This document shows, in pieces, positions 18,147-27,600 of a DNA stretch of 64,000 nt. Location of the stretch: positions 7,130,001-7,194,000 of the forward strand of contig NZ_SHKY01000001.1 in NCBI RefSeq assembly GCF_004217545.1. Direction: 5' to 3'. Every line of letters starts with the position of its first letter. The stretch's first letter is position 1. The notes below the pieces were generated by a model. That model made no database searches and had not been told where the DNA came from. It was given only the letters and a program-made list of their open reading frames with translations. A program made the translations under genes and the position numbers. Origin of the DNA: Krasilnikovia cinnamomea (lineage in GTDB: Bacteria > Actinomycetota > Actinomycetes > Mycobacteriales > Micromonosporaceae).

Positions 18147-18174
18147 CTCAACATCAACTGTGTCCAGGCGATAG
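18147..18174 (+). promoter_or_regulatory. FliA-type promoter of the third tandem cyclase
   Basis: CTCAA at 18147-18151, 15 bases, GGCGATAG at 18167-18174. Of the three cyclase promoters this has the -10 box closest to GCCGATAA. Confidence 0.72.
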
Positions 18175-18180
18175 GTGAAC

Positions 18181-18210
18181 CAGGCAGCGCCCGCTGCCCA
18201 ACGCTGCCTG
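18181..18210 (+). promoter_or_regulatory. Leader hairpins of cyclase 3, mutually exclusive
   Basis: CAGGCAGCG at 18181-18189 pairs perfectly with CGCTGCCTG at 18202-18210, or its core GGCAGC pairs with GCTGCC at 18193-18198. The two pairings cannot coexist, and the first would reach close to the GGATGG ribosome site. Confidence 0.4.
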
Positions 18211-18221
18211 GATGGTCGCCG

Positions 18222-20276
18222 ATGCACGCTGACGCAAGCGCCGACGCGCCGCGTACCCGTGGGGACGTGCGCGCGGCGACAGTGCGTTCCAGCAGCCTGC
18301 TCGCCGTGGCCGCCCCGGTCGTCGTGGCGCTCTATCTCGCGGCGACCCCGGGACCGGCCCGGCCGGTGATGTTCGCCGTGACCGCCGTGATGTTGGCGGT
18401 CGCCGCCGCCACCTGGCGTGCGGTGCCGCGGATCGCCCGGGCCCGGGCACGGGTCGCGGTGCAGGCCGCCGGCCTGGTCGTCAATCTGGCCGGCGCCGCC
18501 GCGCTGAGCCTGATGGACGGCGGCATCGCCAGCCCGCTCGGGGCACTCGTGCCGGTCTGTGTCGTCTTCTACGCGATCATGATGCCGCCCCGGGTGTTCA
18601 CGGTCGCCGCCGGTTTCGCCGTGGTGGCCTACTGGACGGTCGCCCTGCTGGGCGGCCCCGCCCCCGCCGGGTACGCGGTCGTCTACACCCTGGGGCTGGG
18701 CGGGGTCTCGTTCCTGTGTCTGCGGCATGCCGCCGCGCTGGCCGGACTGCGCCGCCGCCTGGCCGAAGTCTCCCGCGTCGACCCCCTCACCCGCAGCCTC
18801 AACCGCCGCGGCTTCGACGAACAACTCGAACACGCCGTCGCACAAGCCCGACGCACCGGCCAACCCGTCACCCTCATCCTCACCGACCTCGACAAATTCA
18901 AACTCATCAACGACACCTGGGGCCACCAAGCCGGCGACGACGTCCTCACCGCCACCGCCCGCACCATGAACAACGCCCTACGCGACACCGACCTCGTCGG
19001 CCGCCTCGGCGGCGACGAATTCGGCGCCCTCCTCACCGGCACCGGACCCGACGACGCCCCCGCCATCGTCGAACGACTCCGCACCGCCCTCGAAACCGGC
19101 GCCCCCGCCAGCCTCGGCTACGCCACCTGCCCCACCGAAGCCACCACCGTCGAAGAACTCCGCCGCCTCGCCGACGCCCGCGCCTACGCCGACAAAACCA
19201 CCCGCACCGGCCGCACCCCCGCCCAACGCCACGTCGAACAAGCCCGCAAGCACACCGCCACCCCCACCACCACCCGGGTCACCCGCACCGAACGCCGCCG
19301 CCGGTCCATCGCCGACGTGGGCTGGCTGTGCGTCTCCGACAACCTGGTCGGCCTCCTCTACGCGGCCGGTTTCGCCCAGCTGGCGCCGCAGCGGCTGGCC
19401 ATCGCCGCCGTGTGTGCCTTCGGCCTGGTCTACGGCCTGGCGTTCGTCGCGGCGGCACACCGGCTGAGCCGGTCCCCGCGGATCCGGCTGCTGATGGCGA
19501 TCCACGGCACCCTGATGCTGGCCCTGACCGTCACCGTGCCGGTGCTGGACGGCGGCGTCTCGTCGGCGACCGGCCTCGGCATGCTGGTGCCGATGCCGCT
19601 GATCGCCCTCGGCGCGCAGCTGCGGGTGGCGCTGCCGCTGCTCGCGCTCAACGCCACCGCGTACCTCGTGGTGGGGGCCACGGTCGGCGCCCCCGGAGCG
19701 TGGTACACGGCCATGCATCTGCTCGGCTTCGGCGCCGTCGCGGCCGCCTGCGCCGCTCAGGGCCGCGACAGCGCCCGCCGGCGCCGCCGGCTGACCGACC
19801 TGTCGCAGACGGACGCACTGACCGGCCTGCTCAACCGCCGCGGGTTCGAGGACCGCTGCGCCACGCTGCTGCGCCCCGGCCGGACGATGGGGCTGGTGCT
19901 GTTCGACCTGGACGGCTTCAAGACGCTCAACGACACCGCCGGGCACGCCGCCGGCGACGAACTGCTGCGCTGGGTCGCGACCACCCTGACGGCGCACGCG
20001 CCGGACGGGTCGGTCGTCGGGCGCCTCGGCGGCGACGAGTTCGTGGCCCTGATCCCGGCCGCGGACGTGCACGCGCAGGCGCAGCGGCTGCGCTCGGCGC
20101 TGGCCGCCCGCAGCCCCGCCAGCCTCGGCATCGCCGCGAACGGCACCGACGGCACCGACTTCGCCGCCCTGTACGCGCACGCGGACACCCACCTGTACGC
20201 GGAGAAGGTGGTCCGCCGCCGCGGCGCCCCACCCCGGCGGGTGGCCACGCCGCAGCTCAGCGCGCGGTCAGCGTGA
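18222..20276 (+). CDS. Tandem membrane diguanylate cyclase, copy 3
   Basis: The 684-residue paralogue starts at ATG 18222; an upstream GTG at 18175 is out of frame, which confirms the start homologous to copies 1 and 2. Layout TM-GGDEF-TM-GGDEF with GGDEF at 263-267 (RxxD present) and 603-607 (RxxD absent, PDGSVVGRL). Both domains keep substrate and metal motifs. The first GGDEF region is identical in DNA to copy 2 (18741-19316), while membrane blocks resemble copy 1 more. A short stretch after the stop (GTGATCGCGG..ACCGCCAG) is also found after the stop of copy 2, so the duplicated unit includes 3' flanking sequence. Confidence 0.9.
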   Translation: MHADASADAPRTRGDVRAATVRSSSLLAVAAPVVVALYLAATPGPARPVMFAVTAVMLAVAAATWRAVPRIARARARVAVQAAGLVVNLAGAAALSLMDGGIASPLGALVPVCVVFYAIMMPPRVFTVAAGFAVVAYWTVALLGGPAPAGYAVVYTLGLGGVSFLCLRHAAALAGLRRRLAEVSRVDPLTRSLNRRGFDEQLEHAVAQARRTGQPVTLILTDLDKFKLINDTWGHQAGDDVLTATARTMNNALRDTDLVGRLGGDEFGALLTGTGPDDAPAIVERLRTALETGAPASLGYATCPTEATTVEELRRLADARAYADKTTRTGRTPAQRHVEQARKHTATPTTTRVTRTERRRRSIADVGWLCVSDNLVGLLYAAGFAQLAPQRLAIAAVCAFGLVYGLAFVAAAHRLSRSPRIRLLMAIHGTLMLALTVTVPVLDGGVSSATGLGMLVPMPLIALGAQLRVALPLLALNATAYLVVGATVGAPGAWYTAMHLLGFGAVAAACAAQGRDSARRRRRLTDLSQTDALTGLLNRRGFEDRCATLLRPGRTMGLVLFDLDGFKTLNDTAGHAAGDELLRWVATTLTAHAPDGSVVGRLGGDEFVALIPAADVHAQAQRLRSALAARSPASLGIAANGTDGTDFAALYAHADTHLYAEKVVRRRGAPPRRVATPQLSARSA
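18741..19316 (+). repeat. 576-bp GGDEF module identical to 16565-17140
   Basis: Second copy of the identical block in direct orientation, 2176 bp from the first. Such a pair could recombine to delete or fuse cyclase 2 and 3. Confidence 0.9.
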
Positions 20277-20366
20277 CCGTGGCCTGGGTGATCGCGGTGA
20301 CCGCCAGCAACGCGGCAGGGCATCGGGCCCCTTGCGCGACTCAGCCCCGCTCCCCCGCCCCGGGCG

Positions 20367-21251
20367 CTATCCCGCGAACTGCGTAATGACCTCGGTGGCG
20401 AAGCGCTGCATCGGCTCGTGGTCGTACGCCACCCGGGGCACGTAGACGATGACGTAGTCGGCGCCCGCCTCCACCATGCGCTCGACGCGCCCGATCGTGT
20501 CCTGCGGCGGCTCCGTCAGATCCAGCTCCAGGGTGGTCGACTTGATGATCCGGTCGTAGTCGCGGCCGAGGTCGTCACAGTGGCGGCGCAGCACGCCCAG
20601 CTTGCGGGAGATCAGCTCCGGGTCGCCGCCGCCGACGTTGCAGGCGTCCGCGTACTTGGCGACCAGCTTCAGGGTGACCTGCTCGCCGCCGCCGCCGATC
20701 CAGAACGACGGGTGCGGCTTGCGCACCCCCTTCGGCTCGTTGATCGGCGCGTCGATCGAGTAGTACTTGCCCGAGAACGACGGCCGCTGCTCGGTCCACA
20801 TCCGGTGCACGATCTGCACGGCCTCGCGGAACGCGCCCATCCGTTCGCGGGTGTCGACCCACTCGTAGCCGTACGCCTTCCACTCGTGCTCGTACCATCC
20901 GGCACCGAGACCGGCGTACAAGCGGCCCTTGCTGGCCACGTCCACCGTGGACGCGATCTTGGCGTAGAGCGAGGGCTGGCGGTACGCGTTGCAGCTGACC
21001 ATCTGGCCGATGTGGACCCGGCTCGTGTCGCGGGCAAGTGTGGAGGTGACCGTCCAGCACTCGAAGACCGAGTTGATGGTCGGGGTGGGAACGGTGTGGA
21101 AGTGGTCGTACACCCACACCGAGTCCCACGGTCCGGCGTCCGCGGCCCGCGCGACGGCGGTCATCGCCTCGTACTGCTCGACCGGGTCGGCGATCTCGAC
21201 CAGGTCCATCTTCCATCCCTGCGGCACGAAGACCCCGAAGCGCACACTCAT
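20367..21251 (-). CDS. LLM-class F420-dependent oxidoreductase
   Basis: A 294-residue luciferase-like TIM-barrel protein starting at ATG 21251. Typical features are FGVFVPQG at the N-terminus, WDSVWVYDHF, GRLYAGLGAGWYEHEWKAYGY, PHPSFWIGGGGEQVTLKLVAKYADACNVGG, and a C-terminal segment predicting the flux of many targets. In actinobacteria these enzymes use coenzyme F420 for hydride transfer to various substrates; the substrate here is unknown. It converges on the last cyclase gene and is transcribed away from an aminopeptidase gene that lies 49 bases upstream on the same strand, so the two may be co-transcribed. Confidence 0.85.
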   Translation of the reverse strand: MSVRFGVFVPQGWKMDLVEIADPVEQYEAMTAVARAADAGPWDSVWVYDHFHTVPTPTINSVFECWTVTSTLARDTSRVHIGQMVSCNAYRQPSLYAKIASTVDVASKGRLYAGLGAGWYEHEWKAYGYEWVDTRERMGAFREAVQIVHRMWTEQRPSFSGKYYSIDAPINEPKGVRKPHPSFWIGGGGEQVTLKLVAKYADACNVGGGDPELISRKLGVLRRHCDDLGRDYDRIIKSTTLELDLTEPPQDTIGRVERMVEAGADYVIVYVPRVAYDHEPMQRFATEVITQFAG

Positions 21252-21300
21252 GCCAGCAACCTACCTAATGATCGCGGCCGCTGCCGGGACGCCGACGGAT

Positions 21301-23733
21301 TCACGAACGCGCCCGCAACATGCGGCCCACCTCGTCGGCGCGCTGCAGCAGCGTCTTGCGCACCACCGGGGCGGCGTGCGCGGCAGCGGCCCGCGCCCGG
21401 GGCAGGAACTCGGTGCCGACACCGACCATCGGGAACAGCCGGTGGGCGTAGAACATCGCCGGGACCATCCCGCCCCGGTGCATCTCGGGCAGCAGGGCGA
21501 GGTACTTCTGCGCGTACGGGGTGAGCAGACCGTCCTGGCCGGGCTGCCAGAACGCCGTCGTGACGGCGGGGACCGAGCCGATCGGCACGGACCGCCGCAC
21601 CGCCAGCTCCTGCCAGACCGCCTCCTTCTCCCCGGCGTCCGGCGTGGCCGCGCGTACCGCCAGCGCCCGGAACCGGGCGTCCGGATCGGGGTCGCGCGCC
21701 AGCAGCGACTCGGCCTCCCGCGCGGTGTCGCCGCCCAGCGCGGCGGCGCGGATCAGGGCCCGCCACCGCAGGTCCACATCGTCGTTCGCCTCGTCGCGCA
21801 GCCGCGCCACCGAGGCGAGATCCGCGACCGTACGGGCCAGCCCGCGCAACCCCACCCGGCGGCGGCCCGGCTGCCCGGCCAGCCGTGCGCAGACCTCGGC
21901 CACCTCGGCCGTCAGCGCGGCGCGGCGCGATTCCGGGGCCCACCACTCGGCGGCGTCCATGGCCAGCCGCAGGTACGGTTCGATCACCGCGTCGCTGGTC
22001 TCCACGGCCAGCACCGCGGTCAGGCAGCGCACCGCCTCGGCGGCGTCGGCCTCGCCCGTGGTGAGCATGTCCCACACGGTGGCCACGGCGACCCCGCGCG
22101 ACACGGCGGTGGGTAGCTGCGCGGCCGCCGCCAGCAGCGCGGCCCGCCCGGCGGGGTCCGGCCGGGTGGTGGCGAACGTGAGGTCGTCGTCGTTGACCAG
22201 GTACAGGTCGGCGCCGGACGGAAGGCCCACGGGGGTGCGCGGCCCGCGCACCTCCACCTCGGCCAGCGCGGTGCGTTCCAGGCCCGCCGGGCCGCGCCGG
22301 TAGGCGCCCACGGCCAGCACCTGCGGCCGGGGCGGCCCCTCCGGCCCCCGCGCCGCCAGCACCGGGGCGTCACCGTCGCGGTCCAGCGTCAGCCGGTCGG
22401 TGCCCGCCGTCTCCAGCCACCCGGTACGCCACGGCCCGAGGTCGCGGCCGGACGCGGCGGCCAGCGCGTCGATCAGGTCCTGCAGCGTGGTGTTGCCCCA
22501 CGCGTGCCGGGCGAAGTAGGCCCGCATGCCCGCGGTGAACGCCGCCTCCCCCACGTACGTCATGAGCTGGCGCAGCACCGCCGCGCCCTTGGGGTAGGTG
22601 ATGTCGTCGAAAATGGACGCCGCCTCGGCGACGTCGCGCACGGGCTGGCGGATCGGGTGGCTGGTCGGGCCCTGGTCGGCCAGGTAGGCGGCCAGCTTCT
22701 CCCCGGCCAGCAGTCCGGCCCACGCGTCGGTGTAGCGGGTGGCGCCGGTGGCGGCCCAGTAGCAGGCGAACTCGGCGAACGCCTCGTTCAGCCACAGGTC
22801 GTCCCACCAGCGCATCGTGACGATGTTGCCGAACCACATGTGCGCCATCTCGTGCAGCAGCACGCAGGCGAGGCTCTCCCGTTCCGCCGGGGTGGGGGTG
22901 ACCCGCCGCAGCCAGGAGTCGGACCAGGTGACGCAGCCGTAGTTCTCCATGGCGCCGCCGAACTCGGGCATGAAGACCTGGTCGTACTTGCGCTGCGGGA
23001 ACGGCATGGCGAACGCGTCGGCGAAGAACGCCAGCCCCTGCCCGGTCACGGTGAAGATCTCGTCGGCGTCGCGGTCCAGCACCGCGGCCAGCGAACGGCG
23101 GGCGTACAGGCCGAGGTCGTGGCCGCCCACCGTACGGCGCAGCTCGTGCAACGGCCCCGCGTTGACCACCGTGTTGTACGGCGACAGCGCGGGCGTCGGC
23201 GGGAACGTCCAGCGCCGGGCGGCGCCGAGGTCCTCGACGCGCGGGTCGCCGGTGTTACTGAGGACCGTCCACGTGGCCGGGGCGGTCACGGTGAACGCGT
23301 GCGGCGCCTTGAGGTCGGGCTGGTCGAAGCAGGCCCAGACGTACCTCGCCTCGTCGGGCTCGAACGTCGTCCACACGTACACCTCGCCGTCGGCGGGGTC
23401 GACGGCCCGGTGCACGCCCGGCCCGTCGCTCGTGTGCTCCTGCACGGTCTGCACCCGCAGGGTGTTGTGCGCGGCGAGGTCGGGCAGGGTGATCCGGCCG
23501 TGGGCGGCCGGGGGCAGCGGCGCACCGTTGAGGGTGGCGGCGACGACCGCGGCCGCGCAGTCGACGAACGTCTCGGCGCCGGGCTCGGTGCAGGTGAAGG
23601 TCATGGTGGACACGCACCGGACCTGTGGCCCGGTGGGCAGGTCGGTGAGGTCGACCGCGATGTCGTAGCCCTGCACCCGCAGCAGGGCGGCGCGGCGTTC
23701 GGCCTCCGCCTGGGTGAGACTGGGGGTGGTCAA
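21301..23733 (-). CDS. pepN: Aminopeptidase N (M1 family)
   Basis: I choose the TTG at 23733 because GAGGAGG lies four bases before it; the open frame continues to an ATG at 23772, which would add 13 residues. The 810-residue protein has the exopeptidase motif GGAMENYG and the zinc site HEMAH (His294, His298) followed 18 residues later by Glu317 in WLNEAFAEF. The C-terminal half is an all-helical ERAP1-like domain. It removes N-terminal residues from peptides, most likely in the cytoplasm since there is no signal peptide. The length is close to actinobacterial PepN (about 830-860). Confidence 0.93.
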   Translation of the reverse strand: MTTPSLTQAEAERRAALLRVQGYDIAVDLTDLPTGPQVRCVSTMTFTCTEPGAETFVDCAAAVVAATLNGAPLPPAAHGRITLPDLAAHNTLRVQTVQEHTSDGPGVHRAVDPADGEVYVWTTFEPDEARYVWACFDQPDLKAPHAFTVTAPATWTVLSNTGDPRVEDLGAARRWTFPPTPALSPYNTVVNAGPLHELRRTVGGHDLGLYARRSLAAVLDRDADEIFTVTGQGLAFFADAFAMPFPQRKYDQVFMPEFGGAMENYGCVTWSDSWLRRVTPTPAERESLACVLLHEMAHMWFGNIVTMRWWDDLWLNEAFAEFACYWAATGATRYTDAWAGLLAGEKLAAYLADQGPTSHPIRQPVRDVAEAASIFDDITYPKGAAVLRQLMTYVGEAAFTAGMRAYFARHAWGNTTLQDLIDALAAASGRDLGPWRTGWLETAGTDRLTLDRDGDAPVLAARGPEGPPRPQVLAVGAYRRGPAGLERTALAEVEVRGPRTPVGLPSGADLYLVNDDDLTFATTRPDPAGRAALLAAAAQLPTAVSRGVAVATVWDMLTTGEADAAEAVRCLTAVLAVETSDAVIEPYLRLAMDAAEWWAPESRRAALTAEVAEVCARLAGQPGRRRVGLRGLARTVADLASVARLRDEANDDVDLRWRALIRAAALGGDTAREAESLLARDPDPDARFRALAVRAATPDAGEKEAVWQELAVRRSVPIGSVPAVTTAFWQPGQDGLLTPYAQKYLALLPEMHRGGMVPAMFYAHRLFPMVGVGTEFLPRARAAAAHAAPVVRKTLLQRADEVGRMLRARS

Positions 23734-23900
23734 CGGTCCTCCTCGGATCGGTCCCGTCGATCCGCGGGACATCGGTGCGCCGATCGTGCCACCACCCTCG
23801 CCTACACGTCAGACAATTTGCGGCCGGGTCGGCGAATGCCCGGCGCCCTCGCACCCGACCGTTATGATCCGGGGCGAGCGCACCGGGGAAGGACGACGTC

Positions 23901-24551
23901 ATGCGGATCCTGCTGGTCGCGCCCCCCGGAGCGGGCAAGGGCACCCAGGGGGCGCTGATCGCCACCCACTTCGACGTGCCGCACATCGCCACCGGAGATC
24001 TGCTGCGCGACCATGTGGCGCGCCGCACCCCGCTGGGCCGGGCGGTGCAGGGTTGCCTCGACCGGGGCGAGCTGGTTCCGGACGAGATCGTGCTGGACAT
24101 CGTGCGCGGCGCGGTGGAGGAGGCCAAGCGCCAGGGCCGTGGGTACGTGCTCGACGGCATGCCGCGCAACATGACGCAGGCCCGGGCCATCTACCAGATC
24201 GCCCGCACCCTCGACATGACCGCGAACGTCGCGCTGCACCTGGTCGCCGACGACGACGAACTGGTCCGCCGCCTGCTGGCCCGGGCCGCGCTGCAGCACC
24301 GCACGGACGACACCGAGGAGGTCATCCGCCGCCGCCTGGCGATCTACCACGAGGTCACCCATCCGATCGTGGACTGGTACGACCAGCGCGGCATCCTGGT
24401 GGCGGTGGACGCGATGCAGCCGGTGGAGCGGGTGGCCCGGCAGATCCTCACCGCCCTGGAGGCCATGCGCCCGCTGGTCAACCTGGTGCCCGAGTCGGCC
24501 CGGCAGTCCATCGACCTGACCGGGCTGGGCAAGGCGTTCGGCAGCCACTGA
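23901..24551 (+). CDS. adk: Adenylate kinase-like nucleoside monophosphate kinase
   Basis: A 216-residue protein at ATG 23901 with ribosome site GGGGAAGGA and an isolated TATGAT -10 box at 23863. P-loop APPGAGKGT at residues 8-16, NMP-binding ATGDLLR, DGMPRN (the DGFPR motif with Met for Phe) and a short LID region RAALQHRTDDTEEVIRRRL. It phosphorylates AMP (or a related monophosphate) with ATP. The normal housekeeping adk sits beside secY in actinobacteria; this copy is elsewhere, has a short LID and a C-terminal extension of about 25 residues, so it may be a second paralogue. It is followed by the formate dehydrogenase operon with no evident link. Confidence 0.85.
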   Translation: MRILLVAPPGAGKGTQGALIATHFDVPHIATGDLLRDHVARRTPLGRAVQGCLDRGELVPDEIVLDIVRGAVEEAKRQGRGYVLDGMPRNMTQARAIYQIARTLDMTANVALHLVADDDELVRRLLARAALQHRTDDTEEVIRRRLAIYHEVTHPIVDWYDQRGILVAVDAMQPVERVARQILTALEAMRPLVNLVPESARQSIDLTGLGKAFGSH

Positions 24552-24574
24552 CGGTGCAGCCGCGCCGGGCGCCG

Positions 24575-24605
24575 CCGTGCGGGGCACCGCGATCTGATCT
24601 AGGGT
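24575..24605 (+). promoter_or_regulatory. Candidate promoter of the formate dehydrogenase operon
   Basis: CCGTGC at 24575-24580 and TAGGGT at 24600-24605. TAGGGT lies six bases before the ATG at 24612, and no ribosome site is visible, so the mRNA may be leaderless. tRNA-Sec has a similar arrangement (CCGTGC, then TAGGGTCG) at 29866-29895. Confidence 0.4.
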
Positions 24606-24611
24606 CGGTGC

Positions 24612-27600
24612 ATGGGTCTGCGCACGTGGATTCGCGACTGGCCGGTGTACCGGCAGCTGACCGGCACCGACCCGCTGGGCCGGGGCGCGGCGGCGCAGTC
24701 GCCCCGGACCCGGGCGCTGAGCCCGCGTACGCAGACCGCGGACTCGGTGACCCGCTCGGTGTGCCCGTACTGCGCGGTCGGCTGCGGGCAGCGGATCTTC
24801 GTCAAGGACGGGCGGGTCACCCAGATCGAGGGCGACCCGGACAGCCCGATCTCCCGGGGCCGGCTGTGCCCCAAGGGCTCGGCCAGCAAGAGCCTGGTGA
24901 CCAGCGACCGGCGGCTGCGCAAGGTGCTGTACCGGCGGCCGTACGGGACCGACTGGGAGGAGCTGGAGCTCGACACCGCGCTGCGGATGATCGCCGACCG
25001 GGTGCTGGCGACCCGTGAGTCGACCTGGGAGGACACCGACGCGCACGGCCGAGCGCTGCACCGCACGCTGGGCTTCGCCAGCCTGGGCGGCGCGACCCTG
25101 GACAACGAAGAGAACTACCTGATCAAGAAGCTGTTCACGGCGCTCGGGGCGATCCAGATCGAGAACCAGGCACGCATTTGACACTCCGCCACCGTCCCCG
25201 GTCTGGGGACCAGCTTCGGCCGTGGCGGGGCCACCGGATTCCTCCAGGATCTGGCGAACGCGGACTGCGTCATCATCCAGGGCTCCAACATGGCGGAGGC
25301 CCACCCGGTGGGTTTCCAGTACGTGGTGGAGGCGAAGAACCGCGGCGCCACGGTGATCCACATCGACCCGCGCTTCACCCGGACCAGCGCGCTGGCGCAC
25401 CGCTACGTGCCCGTGCGCGCGGGCGCCGACATCGCCTTCCTCGGCGGGGTGATCAACTACATCCTGAGCAACGAGAAGGACTTCCGGGAGTACGTGCTGG
25501 CGTACACGAACGCGTCCATGATCGTGAGCGAGGACTTCCGCGACACAGAGGACCTCGACGGCCTGTTCTCCGGATACGACCCGGAAACCCACACCTACGA
25601 CCAGAGCACCTGGACGTACGCCGGGCAGGAGCAGCACGGTCAGCAACCCGGCGACGCGCACGACGACCGGGAGACCGCGTCCGGCCTGGAACAGGAGTCG
25701 CACGGCCCGCCGATCCCCGCCGACGCGCCCCGCGACCCGACCCTGCAGGACCCGCGCTGCGTGTACCAGATCCTCAGACGCCACTACGCCCGCTACACCC
25801 CCGAGGTGGTGGAGCAGGTGTGCGGGGTGCCGCAGGAGCAGTTCCTGGCGGTGTGCGAGGCGTGGACGGCCAACTCCGGCCGGGAACGCACCACCGCCCT
25901 GGTGTACTCCGTGGGCTGGACCCAGCACTCCGTCGGCGTGCAGTACATCCGCACCGGCGCGATCATCCAGCTGCTGCTGGGCAACATGGGCCGCCCCGGC
26001 GGCGGGGTGATGGCGCTGCGCGGGCACGCCAGCATCCAGGGCTCCACGGACATTCCGACGCTGTTCAACCTGCTGCCCGGCTACCTGCCGATGCCACACC
26101 ACGAGCGGCACGCGACGTTCCGGCAGTGGATCGACGCGATGCGCCACCCCCGGCAGAAGGGCTTCTGGGCCAACGCCGAGGCGTTCGCGGTGAGCCTGCT
26201 CAAGGCGTACTTCGGCGACGCCGCCACCGCGGACAACGACTGGGGTTTCGACTGGCTGCCCCGGCTCACCGGCGACCACGGCACGTACCGTCAGGTGCTG
26301 GACATGATCGACGGGAAGATCAAGGGGTACTTCCTGCTCGGCCAGAACCCGGCGGTCGGCTCGGCGCACGGCCGCGCCCAGCGCCTCGGCATGGCCAACC
26401 TGGACTGGCTGGTGGTGCGCGACCTGTTCCTCATCGAGAGCGCCACGTTCTGGAAGGACGGCCCGGAGGTGGCCACCGGCGAGATCGTGCCGCAGCAGTG
26501 CCGCACGGAGGTGTTCGTCCTGCCCGCCGCGTCGCACGTGGAGAAGGAGGGCACCTTCACCCAGACCCAGCGGCTGCTGCAGTGGCGGGAGAAGGCGGTC
26601 GAGCCGCCGGGCGACTGCCGCAGCGAGCTGTGGTTCTTCTACCACCTCGGCCGCCTCGTCCGGGACCGGCTGGCCGACTCCACCGCCCCCCGCGACCAGG
26701 CCGTCCGCAACCTCGCCTGGGACTACCCGCTGCAGGGCCCGCGCGGCGACGAGCCCAGCGCCGACGCCATCCTCAAGGAGATCAACGGGTACGACGTGGC
26801 GAGCGGCGCGCCGCTGCCGAACTTCACCGCCCTGGCCGCCGACGGCTCCACCGCCTGCGGCTGCTGGATCTACTCGGGCGTCTACGCCGACGGCGTCAAC
26901 CAGGCCGCCCGCCGCAGACCCCGCACCGAACAGGACTACGTAGCCCGCGAGTGGGGCTGGGCGTGGCCCTCCGACCGGCGGCTGCTCTACAACCGCGCCT
27001 CCGCCGACCCCGACGGCAAGCCCTGGTCCGAACGCAAGAAGTACGTGTGGTGGGATCCCCGGGCCGGCGCGTGGACCGGCTACGACGTGCCCGACTTCGA
27101 GAAGACCAAGCCACCGTCGTACCGGCCCCCGCCGGGCGCCAGCGGGGTCGCGGCCATCGCGGGCGACGACCCGTTCATCATGCAGGGCGACGGCAAAGGC
27201 TGGCTGTACGCGCCCAGCGGCCTGATCGACGGCCCGCTGCCCACGCACTACGAGCCGGTCGAGTCGGTGGTGCGCAACCCGCTCTACACCCAGCAGGCCA
27301 ACCCCACCCGCAAGACGTACGAGCGGCCGGACAACCCGCTCAACCCCAGCCCGCCGCAACGCCACACCGAGGTGTACCCGTACGTGTTCAGCACCAGCCG
27401 GCTCACCGAACACCACACCGCCGGCGGCATGAGCCGGCAACTGGCGTACCTGTCGGAGTTGCAGCCGGAGATGTTCGTCGAGGTGTCGCCGCAGCTCGCG
27501 GCCGAGCGCGGGCTGGCGCACCTGGGCTGGGCGCACGTGGTCACCGCGCGGGCGGCCATCGAGGCGCGGGTGCTGGTGACCGAACGGCTGGTGCCGCTGC

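Noticed and set aside
13779..18221. c-di-GMP riboswitch (GEMM-I or GEMM-II) before the cyclases
   Set aside because: The conserved GEMM core is absent and the predicted leaders of about 45 bases are too short.
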